Shown in pieces: positions 8,597 through 17,534 of a stretch of 64,000 bases of DNA (position 1 is its first letter; every line of letters starts with the position of its first letter). A program made the position numbers and the translations under genes. Source of the DNA: Gp6-AA40 sp036407095 (GTDB lineage Bacteria > Acidobacteriota > Vicinamibacteria > Vicinamibacterales > UBA2999). Under the pieces are notes generated by a model, which made no database searches, was not told where the DNA came from, and was given only the letters and a program-made list of their open reading frames with translations. The stretch is taken from positions 124,001-188,000 of the forward strand of contig DASWZV010000058.1 of assembly GCA_036407095.1 (NCBI GenBank), in the 5' to 3' direction.

Positions 8597-9660
8597 TGAC
8601 GAACGGATTGCGGGTAGCCGTCGTGGGCTGCGGAGCGATCGCGGAGATCTACCATCTGCCCGCGCTCGCGACGCACCGCGACATCATCGAGCGCGCAGTG
8701 CTCGTCGACCCCGACGTGGCACGTGCGCGCGGGCTGGCCGCGAAATTTGGCGCGGCGCGCGTGACCCCCGACGTTGAAAGGATCGCCGACGAGATTGATG
8801 CCGCGATCGTGGCGACACCACCCGGATTGCACGCGCGAGTCGCGATTCCGCTGCTCGCCCGAGGCGTTCACGTGCTGTGCGAGAAGCCGCTCGCCGGAAC
8901 CGCCGATGACGCCGCTGCCATGATCGACCAGGCGGCGCGATCGGGTGCGCGGTTGTGCGTCAATCAGACCCGCCGTGCCTTCCCGGCATTCCGCCGCGTC
9001 AAGGAACTGCTCGACTCCGGCGCGATCGGTGAGTGTGTGTCGATCGAACACTCGGAGGGCGTCCGGTTCGACTGGCAGAGCGCCTCCGGCTGGCATTTCT
9101 CACCCGGCAGCCCGGCATCGCGCGGCGTGCTGTTCGACCAGGGCGCGCACGTCTTCGACACGATCTGCTGGTGGCTTCGGGGCAGGCCCACGGTCGTCTC
9201 GTGTGCAACCGATTCATTCGGAGGACCTGAGGGCGTCGCGTCGATCGTCCTCCAGCACCGCGCCTGCAAAATCACCATCAGATTGAGCTGGCTGTCGAGG
9301 CTGTCCAACACCTACCGCGTCGTCGGCACCAGAGGTGATATCAAAGGCGGAGCGACAGACTGGCGTCAGCTCACCGTCGCTGGTGAGAACGGTCGTCCTC
9401 AGCGCTTCAACGTCAGTTCGGATCCAGGCGACTACCTGGCATTCGGCAGTGTCGTTCTCGACAACTTTCTCGACGTGATTCGCGGAGAGGCGGCTCCTCT
9501 CGCGCCGGCGGCATCGGTACTGCCATCCCTCGAACTTCTCGACGAATGCTATCGCCGCGCCACGAGGATACCGATGCCCTGGGTCGACCCGCAGCACCAC
9601 GCGCTCGCGCGCGGCAAGCACGCCGCGGAGGCGCCGGCCGAGCTGCCGACGTCTGCGTAA
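8593..9660 (+). CDS. Gfo/Idh/MocA-family oxidoreductase 2
   Basis: 355 residues; ATG at 8593 overlaps the flippase stop, with a second in-frame ATG 3 bases on. Rossmann start 'RVAVVGCGAIAEIYHLP' and signature 'GVHVLCEKPLAGTADDAAAM' (about residues 93-112) define the family. A 'FDQGAHVFDTICWWL' stretch lies in the C-terminal sheet domain. It is clearly diverged from the oxidoreductase at 3594, so it is unlikely to be a recent duplicate and may act on a different sugar. The next gene is an NAD-dependent epimerase, consistent with a second nucleotide-sugar branch. Confidence 0.82.
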   Translation: MMTNGLRVAVVGCGAIAEIYHLPALATHRDIIERAVLVDPDVARARGLAAKFGAARVTPDVERIADEIDAAIVATPPGLHARVAIPLLARGVHVLCEKPLAGTADDAAAMIDQAARSGARLCVNQTRRAFPAFRRVKELLDSGAIGECVSIEHSEGVRFDWQSASGWHFSPGSPASRGVLFDQGAHVFDTICWWLRGRPTVVSCATDSFGGPEGVASIVLQHRACKITIRLSWLSRLSNTYRVVGTRGDIKGGATDWRQLTVAGENGRPQRFNVSSDPGDYLAFGSVVLDNFLDVIRGEAAPLAPAASVLPSLELLDECYRRATRIPMPWVDPQHHALARGKHAAEAPAELPTSA

Positions 9661-9683
9661 TTGCTCCGCGTCCTCAGCATTCC

Positions 9684-10748
9684 ATGTCCACCGATCGCGT
9701 CATCCTCGTCACCGGCGGCAGCGGCTTCATCGGCAGCCGCTTCGCCGAAATCCTGTGCCTGACAGGCTTCGCGCGTGCGCACGTCGGCGTCACGAGCTGG
9801 GCACGTGCCGCGCGCCCGGCGCGCTTTCGAATGAACGTCGTCCCCTGTGATGTGCTCGATCCCGATCAGGTGTGGGAAGCGGTGCAGGGAGTTGACGTCG
9901 TCGTTCACTGCGCCGTCGGCGACAGGCGCGTCATCGTCGACGGCACACGCAATGTGCTCGACGCATCGGCGCGCGCCTGTGTCTCGCGTGTGATCCATCT
10001 CAGCACCGCGGAGGTGTACGGAGCCGCTGTGAGCGGCAACGTCGACGAGACCGCGCCCCTGAAGCCCGGCACCAGCGACTATGCAGATGCAAAGATCGAT
10101 GCCGAACGTCTGGTGTGGGAGTCCGCCGCTCGCGGGCTGCCGATCACGGTATTCCGGCCCTCGATTGTGTACGGTCCGTGGAGCGACCAGTGGACGGCAG
10201 CGCTCGCCGTACGCTTGCAATCGGGCCGGTGGGGACGCTACGCCGGGTACGGGGACGGCACGTGCAACCTGGTGTACATCGACGACCTGGTCGCGGCAGC
10301 GCTCGCCTCGCTGGATTACAGAACGGCCGTCGGGCAGGCCTTTAACGTCGTCGGACCCGACGTCCTCACCTGGAACGAGTACTTCGAGAGATTCAACGCC
10401 GCCCTTGGGCGCCCGGATCTCGACGCTCGATCGGCGCGTCGAGCCAAGGCGAAGTCGATGCTCACAGGCGCCGTGCGAACGACGGCACACATCGCGCTCG
10501 CGCGGTATAGCGGGGCGTTGATGAAAGTGTACGAGCGGGGAGGTTGGGTGGCGCCGGTCATGAAGCGCACGAAGGCGTGGCTGACCTCGAGCCCGTCGTC
10601 GTCCGAGCTCGAACAACTGTACAGCCGGCGGGCGATTTACGACTGGTCAAAGGCGGAGCGACTCCTCCGTTATCGACCGGCCGTCGATCTCAATCGGGGC
10701 CTGCGGTACAGCGTCGACTGGTTGAGATACGCAGGATTCCTGAACTGA
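9684..10748 (+). CDS. NAD-dependent epimerase/dehydratase (extended SDR)
   Basis: 354 residues. The ATG at 9684 is chosen because the nucleotide-binding motif 'ILVTGGSGFIGSRF' follows at once. It also has 'DVVVHCAV', 'IHLSTAEVYG' and a catalytic 'YADAKIDAE' (YxxxK). The C-terminal half, with 'VFRPSIVYGPW' and 'FNVVGPDVLTWNEYFERF', matches nucleotide-sugar epimerases and dehydratases. Substrate is not readable from sequence. It lies in the same run of tightly spaced plus-strand genes as the sugar oxidoreductase upstream. Confidence 0.82.
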   Translation: MSTDRVILVTGGSGFIGSRFAEILCLTGFARAHVGVTSWARAARPARFRMNVVPCDVLDPDQVWEAVQGVDVVVHCAVGDRRVIVDGTRNVLDASARACVSRVIHLSTAEVYGAAVSGNVDETAPLKPGTSDYADAKIDAERLVWESAARGLPITVFRPSIVYGPWSDQWTAALAVRLQSGRWGRYAGYGDGTCNLVYIDDLVAAALASLDYRTAVGQAFNVVGPDVLTWNEYFERFNAALGRPDLDARSARRAKAKSMLTGAVRTTAHIALARYSGALMKVYERGGWVAPVMKRTKAWLTSSPSSSELEQLYSRRAIYDWSKAERLLRYRPAVDLNRGLRYSVDWLRYAGFLN

Positions 10749-10749
10749 G

Positions 10750-11472
10750 ATGTCTTCTGTGATGCATCTGTTGAAAGACACCCAGAGCAAGATCGATTTT
10801 CGTGTGAGCGCGAGGATCGAATACGAACGCCGGGTGGCCTCCAAGGACACGGTCCTGGACGTTGGTGGCAGAAGTGGCACATCGCATAGCAACAGAACGC
10901 TCCGTGGGCTGTCGACGAACGCCAAAACCCGCATCGTCGCCACTGACGTCATCGCCGACTATCGACCCGATTTGGTCGATGACATTTGCAACACGCAAAT
11001 CCCGTCATGCACCTTCGACGGCGTGTATTGTGCTGCGGTGTTGGAGCATGTCGAAGATTACACGTCGGCAGTCGTCAACATTCACAAGGTTCTTAGACCT
11101 GGCGGCGAGGTGTTCATTTACGTCCCATTCTTCTGGTGTTTTCACGACGTGATGGATTATCACCGGTTCACGTTTACTGAACTCGAGAGGCTACTGCGCA
11201 TTTTCAGCGAGTACAAACTATTCGTGCCCGATGGCAACGGGTACGGTGGCGTGTTGTGGCAAGTGTTGACGTTCTACCAGATTTCCAGATTCCCCGGCCT
11301 GTGGCGCGTGCTGTCAGCGTTAGTGAATTCGGCGATCACTGTTCCGACGGCCCTGGCGTATTTCGTGGTCAGGCACAAGCACACAGGCAATGAAATCACC
11401 TGGGCGCGATTTCGCTTCTACTACATCCACCTTCGCATGAATCACGGCTTTTGCGCGTGGGCAAAGAAGTAG
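10750..11472 (+). CDS. Class I SAM-dependent methyltransferase, small
   Basis: 240 residues starting 1 base after the previous stop. Motif I is 'VLDVGGRSGTSHSN' (about residues 36-49), the acidic strand is 'IVATDVIADYRPDLVDDI', and the post-motif is 'FDGVYCAAVLEHVEDY' followed by 'VLRPGGEVFIYVPF', as in Methyltransf_11 proteins. The C-terminal part has a hydrophobic stretch ('LWRVLSALVNSAITVPTALAYFV') that may touch the membrane. Codon use is visibly richer in A/T third positions than its neighbours, suggesting later acquisition. It probably methylates a glycan or lipid intermediate, which is inference from context. Confidence 0.75.
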   Translation: MSSVMHLLKDTQSKIDFRVSARIEYERRVASKDTVLDVGGRSGTSHSNRTLRGLSTNAKTRIVATDVIADYRPDLVDDICNTQIPSCTFDGVYCAAVLEHVEDYTSAVVNIHKVLRPGGEVFIYVPFFWCFHDVMDYHRFTFTELERLLRIFSEYKLFVPDGNGYGGVLWQVLTFYQISRFPGLWRVLSALVNSAITVPTALAYFVVRHKHTGNEITWARFRFYYIHLRMNHGFCAWAKK

Positions 11473-11509
11473 TCCGGTTCGGCTTTCCTCATCGCTTCAA
11501 CAAGTAACG

Positions 11510-12634
11510 ATGCGCGTCGCCCTCGTGTCTTTCGACTTTGGCGAATACAGCGTCAGGCTGGCCAGCGGGCTCAGCCGGGCTGCCGACGTGACGCTGCTCG
11601 TTCCGTGGCCGGTTGTCGAACCGCATCTCAAAGCGCTCGACCCACGCGTCTACTTGCAGCCGTTCGTAAAGCCCCGTTTGCGGCAACCGGGCCGGCAGAT
11701 TCGCATGTGTCTCGAGCTGGTTCGCCGGATCAAGGCATTCCAGCCCGATGTCGTTCACGTGCAGCACGGCCACTTGTGGTTCAACTTCTTTCTGCCGCTG
11801 CTGCGGCGGTATGCGCTCGTGCTGACCGTCCACGATGCACGGCACCACATCGGCGACAAGGTCTCGAAGAAGACACCACAGTCCGTCATGGATTTCGGGT
11901 TCCGGTGGGCGTCTCGGCTCATCGTGCACGTCAGTTACGTGAAGCGGGTGATCGCGGACGAGTGCGGAATTCCCGAGGCGGGCATCGACGTCGTACCGCA
12001 CATCAGCCTGGGCAGCGCGTTCGCGTCGGTGCCGGTGCGAGAACGAGAGCCGACGATTCTGTTCTTTGGCCGCATCTGGGAATACAAGGGCCTCGAGTAC
12101 CTGATTCGTGCGGAACCCTTCATCACCCGCGAAGTACCGGACGCCAAGATCGTCATTGCCGGGCACGGTGATGATTTCGATCGATATCGGCGCCAGATGG
12201 TCAATGTCGATCGCTTCGTGGTCCACAACGAGCACATCTCCGAGGAACGGCGCGCCGAGTTGTTTCGACACGCGAGCGTGGTGGTGCTCCCGTACATCGA
12301 GGCATCCCAGAGCGGGGTCGTTCCTTTGGCATACGCCTGGGCCAAGCCGGTGGTGGCGACGACGGTCGGGGGCCTTCCCGAGATGATCGATGACGGCGTC
12401 ACAGGCTACCTCGTGCCGCCCCGCGACGAGCGAGCCCTGGCGGCCGCGAGTGTTCGGCTCCTGCGAGACGAGCGGCTCCGCCGTGAGTTGGGAATGAATG
12501 GCAAGCGCAGACTCGACAGAGAGTGCCGTCCAGGCGTGATCGCGGAGCAGACGCTCGCGTCGTATCGCCAGGCGCTGTTACCGCGCAGATACGGTCTGCG
12601 CTCCGTTGCCGCCGGCCGCGGCGGAATCAGTTGA
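11510..12634 (+). CDS. GT-B glycosyltransferase, family 4
   Basis: 374 residues. A GT4 layout is visible: an N-terminal acceptor domain with 'DVVHVQHGHLWFNFFLPLL', a linker, then the donor domain starting 'EPTILFFGRIWEYKGLEYLIRA' and ending 'EASQSGVVPLAYAWAKPVVATTVGGLPEMI', the E-x7-E region that binds the nucleotide sugar. It should add one sugar to the lipid-linked repeat unit at the cytoplasmic face. Donor and acceptor cannot be deduced. Confidence 0.88.
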   Translation: MRVALVSFDFGEYSVRLASGLSRAADVTLLVPWPVVEPHLKALDPRVYLQPFVKPRLRQPGRQIRMCLELVRRIKAFQPDVVHVQHGHLWFNFFLPLLRRYALVLTVHDARHHIGDKVSKKTPQSVMDFGFRWASRLIVHVSYVKRVIADECGIPEAGIDVVPHISLGSAFASVPVREREPTILFFGRIWEYKGLEYLIRAEPFITREVPDAKIVIAGHGDDFDRYRRQMVNVDRFVVHNEHISEERRAELFRHASVVVLPYIEASQSGVVPLAYAWAKPVVATTVGGLPEMIDDGVTGYLVPPRDERALAAASVRLLRDERLRRELGMNGKRRLDRECRPGVIAEQTLASYRQALLPRRYGLRSVAAGRGGIS

Positions 12635-12653
12635 ATCGTCGGGACGAACGAAG

Positions 12654-13718
12654 ATGCGAGAGAGCGATCTGATCTATCTCGTCTGTCCGATCTGCGCTGG
12701 CGATCTCGTCATCGACTCGGCTGACGATCGCGAGGGGCAGGTCCTGATGAATGCGCGGCTCGAATGCGCCGTCTGTCGAGCGGCGTACCCGGTCGTCCGG
12801 GGTGTCCCGCGGTTCGTGCCCAACGAGAACTACGCGTCGAGCTTCGGCCTCGAATGGACGATGCACGCGAGGACGCAGTACGACAGCTATACGGGCCTGA
12901 GCCTTTCTGAAAAGCGGTTCTTCGAAGAGACGCGATGGCCCCGGCACCTGCCGGGTCAGATCGTTCTCGAGGTAGGGAGTGGGTCGGGACGATTCACCGA
13001 ACAGGCGGCATCAACAGGTGCCTTCATCGTCTCCATGGATTACAGCGCTGCGGTCGAAGCCAACTTCGAATCCAACGGAGCCAAACCGAACGTCCTGGTG
13101 GTTCAGGGCGATGTGTATCACATGCCCTTCCCTCGTAGTTCTTTCGACAAGTTGTTCTGCTTCGGAATGCTGCAGCACACGCCCGACGTCCATCGTGCGT
13201 TCATGGCCCTGTCGCCGATGTTGAAGCCGGGAGGCGAGCTCGTGGTCGATGTCTACCGAAAGAACCTGATCGGATCGTTTCTGCAGACCAAGAATTACGT
13301 CAGACCGCTGACACGGAACATGTCTCCGGAGCGGCTGTATCGACTCACCACGAAATGGGTGGATGCGATGTGGCCGCTGAGCAGGGCGTTTGGAAAGATC
13401 CCTCGTATCGGGCACTCGATCAACTGGCGGCTGCTGGTCGCCGACTACAGTTTCGCCGGAGTGACGGGAGACTTGCTCAAGGAGTGGGCGTACCTCGACA
13501 CCTTTGACATGCTCTCACCCCGCTACGACTCTCCGCAGGCACTCTCCACGATGCGAAAGTGGTTCGGCGGCGCCGGTCTGACCGACGTCGAGGTCACCAA
13601 GGGTTACAACGGCATCGAGGCGCGTGGAAAGAAACCCGTGGGTCGTCCCCTCCGCCAAGGTTTCACCACGCCGCATAGCGAGGAGGCAGCACATGGACAC
13701 ACGCTCTCGACTGCCTAG
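12654..13718 (+). CDS. SAM methyltransferase with N-terminal Trm112-like zinc segment
   Basis: 354 residues; ATG at 12654 is the first Met before the homology. The N-terminus holds two Cys pairs ('CPICAGDL' and 'CAVCRAAYP', about residues 11-45) typical of a small Trm112-like zinc fold. A class I methyltransferase follows with 'ILEVG'-type motif I ('VLEVGSGSGRFTEQ'), 'IVSMDYSAAVEAN' and 'FDKLFCFGMLQHTPDV'. Such proteins often lie in surface-glycan loci. Its 3' end overlaps the next, secreted protein by 26 bases. Target molecule unknown. Confidence 0.8.
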   Translation: MRESDLIYLVCPICAGDLVIDSADDREGQVLMNARLECAVCRAAYPVVRGVPRFVPNENYASSFGLEWTMHARTQYDSYTGLSLSEKRFFEETRWPRHLPGQIVLEVGSGSGRFTEQAASTGAFIVSMDYSAAVEANFESNGAKPNVLVVQGDVYHMPFPRSSFDKLFCFGMLQHTPDVHRAFMALSPMLKPGGELVVDVYRKNLIGSFLQTKNYVRPLTRNMSPERLYRLTTKWVDAMWPLSRAFGKIPRIGHSINWRLLVADYSFAGVTGDLLKEWAYLDTFDMLSPRYDSPQALSTMRKWFGGAGLTDVEVTKGYNGIEARGKKPVGRPLRQGFTTPHSEEAAHGHTLSTA

Positions 13719-14544
13719 AGTCTTGATCGTTGCCGCATTTCTCGTCGCCGGGATGCTGGGCTCTCTCCCGTCGACGACGCGGGCGCAGAGTCAGGTCGTG
13801 TGGTTCGCCGACCATGAGGAGGCAAGCGATGTCGACTGGTACTACCCAGGGGGGCTGGCCTCGGGCGGCGGAGAGTTCGACAGCGGGTGCGCATCGCCTT
13901 CAGGCGCAGGGTGGGCGGGTTCTTCGTTCGCGCTCTGGGACGACGACCCGAATACACCGTATCCGCCGGCTCCTCCGAATGGAGGAAACTTCGGCCTCCT
14001 GATGGTGTCGGTGGCTTCGTGCGGTGGCGGGCAGGCGGCCGGCACCAGGATGTTCAGATGGGCCGAGCCGCGCGCGTTCGACGAGCTCTATTACAAGGTC
14101 TGGTACTACATCCCGCAGAAATACACGCTCGTCGGTGATCCGGCGTGGTTCTTCTGGAACATCTTCAATTGGAAGTCGAAGACCGCCACGCAGAACGACG
14201 CATTCTATGCAATCAACATCTACAATCGCCCGCCCACCGGGAACATGTACCTCCGCCTCTATAACTGGCAGACGGGAACGTTCCCGTCGCGAATTCCGGG
14301 AACCGAGTCACTGGATGTGCCGGTCAATCAGTGGTTCTACATCGAAGCGCTCTACCGGAGCCGTGGCGATTCGACCGGGCTGGTCAAGGTCTGGCAGGAT
14401 GGGACGCTCTTGTGGGACGTCGAAAATGTCCAGACCAAGTACTCCGGCGGCGTCACCGAGTGGAGCGTGAACAACTACACGAGCGGGCTCGAGCCGCAGC
14501 CCGCGTACTTCTTCGTCGACAACGCCGAGATTCGCACACCCTAG
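13693..14544 (+). CDS. Secreted polysaccharide-lyase-fold protein 1
   Basis: 283 residues from the ATG at 13693, which has a GAGGAGG site and begins a signal peptide ('VLIVAAFLVAGMLGSLPSTTRAQ'). The mature part is rich in Trp, Tyr, Gly and Asn, with 'VWFADHEEASDVDWYYPGG', 'FDELYYKVWYYIPQKY' and 'EWSVNNYTSGLEPQPAYFFVDNAEI'. This looks like the jelly-roll of heparin-lyase/alginate-lyase-like proteins (Polysacc_lyase). A clear paralogue with the same end motif lies at 41385-42266. It may trim or bind the polysaccharide made by this locus; catalytic residues cannot be assigned with certainty. Confidence 0.7.
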   Translation: MDTRSRLPRVLIVAAFLVAGMLGSLPSTTRAQSQVVWFADHEEASDVDWYYPGGLASGGGEFDSGCASPSGAGWAGSSFALWDDDPNTPYPPAPPNGGNFGLLMVSVASCGGGQAAGTRMFRWAEPRAFDELYYKVWYYIPQKYTLVGDPAWFFWNIFNWKSKTATQNDAFYAINIYNRPPTGNMYLRLYNWQTGTFPSRIPGTESLDVPVNQWFYIEALYRSRGDSTGLVKVWQDGTLLWDVENVQTKYSGGVTEWSVNNYTSGLEPQPAYFFVDNAEIRTP

Positions 14545-14590
14545 TCCCGTCCGCAGCCACATTCGTTCCTCTTGTCTCGCACGTACAACC

Positions 14591-15574
14591 GTGGGAAAAG
14601 CCGCAGCGATCGCGACGCGTGGGAGGCTCGACGAGCCTCGTGGTCACGAGCTCGTTCGACGGTACAAGGCGAACTATCGCATCCCGGAAGAGTCGCGAGT
14701 GACCGAAGAGATGGTCCTCCATCACTGGACGCTCGAACGCCGTTTGACGAAGGAGCTGTTGTCGTCGGCACCCGAGCAACGATGGGAAGTGTTCGAACGC
14801 TGCTACACGTCTCTGTACTCGGAGCTCGGATGGCTGAACGATCTCATCGGGACGGAATCCGGGGAGCCTGCGGTCGAGGCTGCTCGCGATTGGTCTGGCC
14901 TGATCGGGCGGACCCCGAACAGAGTGTATGAGGTCGGTTCGGGGAAGGGCCGGTTGATCGCGGCGCTGGCGGATCTCGGATACGACTGCACGGCAACGGA
15001 GATCACGCGCGAGCGTGGCGCGAAATGGACGTCGGAGCAGACCTCGTTGCGCTGGTGCGTGTCCGACGGTGTTCATCTCGATCGCTTCGAGACCCCGGAG
15101 TCCTTCGATGCCGTGATCAGCGATCAGGTCATCGAGCACCTGCACCCGGACGATCTGGTCGCGCATTTCCGCGGCGTCTACTCCATCCTGAAGCCTGGCG
15201 GACGGTATGTATTCGCGACGCCGCACGCCTTCGAAGGGCCGTTCGACGTGTCGCGGGTGTTCGGCACCGACCGCGCCGAGGGGATGCATCTGAAGGAGTA
15301 CACCTACCGCGAATTGGACGCGGCGCTGCGCCAGGCGGGGTTCGCACGGGTGGCAGCCGCGTTCCGCCTGCCACATGGAGTGCGCGCTCGATTTGGCGGA
15401 CGACCGTTACCGATCCCGAGCCGTGCCTATCGGCACTATCTCTGCGCCATCGAACGAGTCATCGAACGACTGCCTCGACGCCGCCAACGCCAGGCGTCTC
15501 GCGCGCTCCGCGCCGTGCTGTGGACATCGGGAATCACGCTCATCGCGATGAAGCGAAGGCACGCGTCGCTCTGA
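14591..15574 (+). CDS. Class I SAM-dependent methyltransferase
   Basis: 327 residues, GTG start. The class I fold is visible as 'NRVYEVGSGKGRLIAALADLGYDCTATEITRERG' (motif I and acidic loop, about residues 111-144), 'FDAVISDQVIEHLHPDD' and 'ILKPGGRYVFATPHAFEGP'. The long N-terminal helical part has 'EESRVTEEMVLHHWTLE'. It lies between the secreted lyase-fold protein and the first amidotransferase. A role in methylating a sugar or lipid head is likely; the substrate is unknown. Confidence 0.8.
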   Translation: MGKAAAIATRGRLDEPRGHELVRRYKANYRIPEESRVTEEMVLHHWTLERRLTKELLSSAPEQRWEVFERCYTSLYSELGWLNDLIGTESGEPAVEAARDWSGLIGRTPNRVYEVGSGKGRLIAALADLGYDCTATEITRERGAKWTSEQTSLRWCVSDGVHLDRFETPESFDAVISDQVIEHLHPDDLVAHFRGVYSILKPGGRYVFATPHAFEGPFDVSRVFGTDRAEGMHLKEYTYRELDAALRQAGFARVAAAFRLPHGVRARFGGRPLPIPSRAYRHYLCAIERVIERLPRRRQRQASRALRAVLWTSGITLIAMKRRHASL

Positions 15575-15581
15575 GGTTGTC

Positions 15582-17534
15582 ATGTGCGGAATCTGCGGAA
15601 CATTTCCTTACGGCAGTGGAAAGCCGGTTGGTGAACCGACGCTCGATGAGATGCTCTCGTGCATCCGGCATCGGGGACCGGATGACAAGGGTACGTACGT
15701 GACCCGGAACGTCGCGCTTGGCTCGCGGCGGCTGAGCATCATCGACCTTACCGGCGGGAACCAGCCGATCTTCAACGAGGACGGCAGCATCGTCCTCGTG
15801 TTCAACGGAGAGATTTACAACTATCGCGAGCTGAGATCGCGTCTGCACGCACGCGGTCACACGTTCAGGACCGGCAGCGATACGGAAGTGATCGTGCATC
15901 TCTACGAGGACAAGGGCGACGACTGCGTGCTCGACCTGCGCGGCATGTTCGCGTTTGCCTTGTGGGACGCCCGGCGGCGGCGGCTCCTCGTCGCGCGCGA
16001 TCGATTGGGGATCAAGCCGCTGTACTACTGGGACCGGGGTGGTCTCCTCGCATTCGGATCGGAGATCAAAGCGCTGCTGCGGCACCCGGCGGTCGAGGCG
16101 CGAGCCAATCTCGAAGGTCTCGGACACTTCCTTTCACTCAAGTACGTGCCCGCACCGCAGACGATGTTCGACGGCATTCACGCGCTGCCGCCCGGTCATC
16201 TGCTGACCTGCGATGCCCGGGGACCGAAGGTGCGCTCGTATTGGCGGCTGTCTTTTGCGAATCGCGCCCACGAGTCTCGCTCCGGGGAATCGTACGCAGA
16301 GGAGTTGAGCGCGCTCCTGCGCGAAGCGGTAGCGCTGCACCTCGTCAGTGACGTGCCGTTCGGCGCGTTTCTGAGCGGCGGGCTCGACTCGAGCACCATC
16401 GTGGCGTTGATGAGCGAGGTACTGCCCACACCGACGAAGACCTTTTCCGTCGGTTTCGATGGCGCCGGCGCGATGGTCAGCGAGTTGCCGTGGGCGCGGC
16501 GCGTCGCGCAGCGCTTCGGCACCGATCACCACGAAGTCGTCGTCGACGGCCGAGATCTCGCGGCCCGCTCGGAACGGGTGGTCTGGCACCTCGATCAACC
16601 GATCGGTGATCCCGCCACGCTCGCCAACTATATGGTGGCGGAACTGGCGGGACGTCACGTCAAGATGGTGCTCACCGGTGAAGGCGGAGACGAGCTGTTC
16701 GCCGGCTATGCGCGTCACGCGGGCGACAAGCTGTCGCCGTTGTTCCGGTACGCTCCTCGATCGGCCAAGTCGCTCGCGCTCGCATGCGCGTCTCGGCTGC
16801 CCGGGCTCGGTCGACCCCGGCTCGCCCTGTATGCGCTCTGTCAGCCCGACGAGACCTCGCGGCTCGTCAACTGGTTTCCGCTCTTCAATCCTGAAATGAA
16901 GTCGGCGCTGCTGACCGACGAGGTCAAACGCCTGTTGAACGGTACATCGGCCGCCGACGTCTTTGCGCGGTGCCTGGCACAGACAGACGCAACGGATCCG
17001 TTGAGCCGCATGCTCCATCTCGACACGACACTCTGGCTGCCGGACGATCTCCTCGCCCGTGGCGACAAGACGAGCATGGCGGCTTCGGTGGAGGCCCGCG
17101 TTCCGCTTCTCGATCACAAAGTGGTCGAATTCGCAGCGGCGCTGCCGTCCCATCTCAAAGTGCATGGGCTGACGCGAAAGTACCTGTTGAAAAAGGTCGC
17201 CCGGCGCTGGCTGCCGCCGGAGATCGTTCACCGGAAGAAACAAGGCTTCCCGGTCCCCCTGTCAGTGTGGTTCCGAGCGGAGGCGCGAGAGTTCGTTCGC
17301 GACCTTCTGTCATCGGATGCAGTCCGACGCCGCGGCCTCTTCAATCCGCGATACGTGCAGTCGCTGATCGATCGCAACGAGCGAGGCGATGCGAGCTGTG
17401 GGCCTCAGCTCTGGGCGCTCGTCAACGTGGAACTCTGGTACCGGCTCTTCATCGATCGATCGGGGAGCCCGGACGCATCGCGACGCTGGACCAGCGACGA
17501 GACGAGCTCGACGACTCCCATATGTGCGGCATAG
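15582..17534 (+). CDS. asnB: Glutamine-dependent amidotransferase (AsnB-type) 1
   Basis: 650 residues. The N-terminal Ntn glutaminase begins with the catalytic Cys2 ('MCGICG') and has 'RHRGPDDKG' and 'VFNGEIYNYRELR'. The C-terminal ATP-pyrophosphatase domain has 'FLSGGLDSSTIVALMSE' (about residues 264-280) and 'KMVLTGEGGDELFAGY'. Classic AsnB makes asparagine, but copies inside exopolysaccharide loci are often amidotransferases acting on other carboxylates, such as uronic acids (WbpS-like). A second, non-identical copy overlaps its end by 13 bases. An exosortase-locus-type role is possible, though no exosortase gene is in view. Confidence 0.85.
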   Translation: MCGICGTFPYGSGKPVGEPTLDEMLSCIRHRGPDDKGTYVTRNVALGSRRLSIIDLTGGNQPIFNEDGSIVLVFNGEIYNYRELRSRLHARGHTFRTGSDTEVIVHLYEDKGDDCVLDLRGMFAFALWDARRRRLLVARDRLGIKPLYYWDRGGLLAFGSEIKALLRHPAVEARANLEGLGHFLSLKYVPAPQTMFDGIHALPPGHLLTCDARGPKVRSYWRLSFANRAHESRSGESYAEELSALLREAVALHLVSDVPFGAFLSGGLDSSTIVALMSEVLPTPTKTFSVGFDGAGAMVSELPWARRVAQRFGTDHHEVVVDGRDLAARSERVVWHLDQPIGDPATLANYMVAELAGRHVKMVLTGEGGDELFAGYARHAGDKLSPLFRYAPRSAKSLALACASRLPGLGRPRLALYALCQPDETSRLVNWFPLFNPEMKSALLTDEVKRLLNGTSAADVFARCLAQTDATDPLSRMLHLDTTLWLPDDLLARGDKTSMAASVEARVPLLDHKVVEFAAALPSHLKVHGLTRKYLLKKVARRWLPPEIVHRKKQGFPVPLSVWFRAEAREFVRDLLSSDAVRRRGLFNPRYVQSLIDRNERGDASCGPQLWALVNVELWYRLFIDRSGSPDASRRWTSDETSSTTPICAA

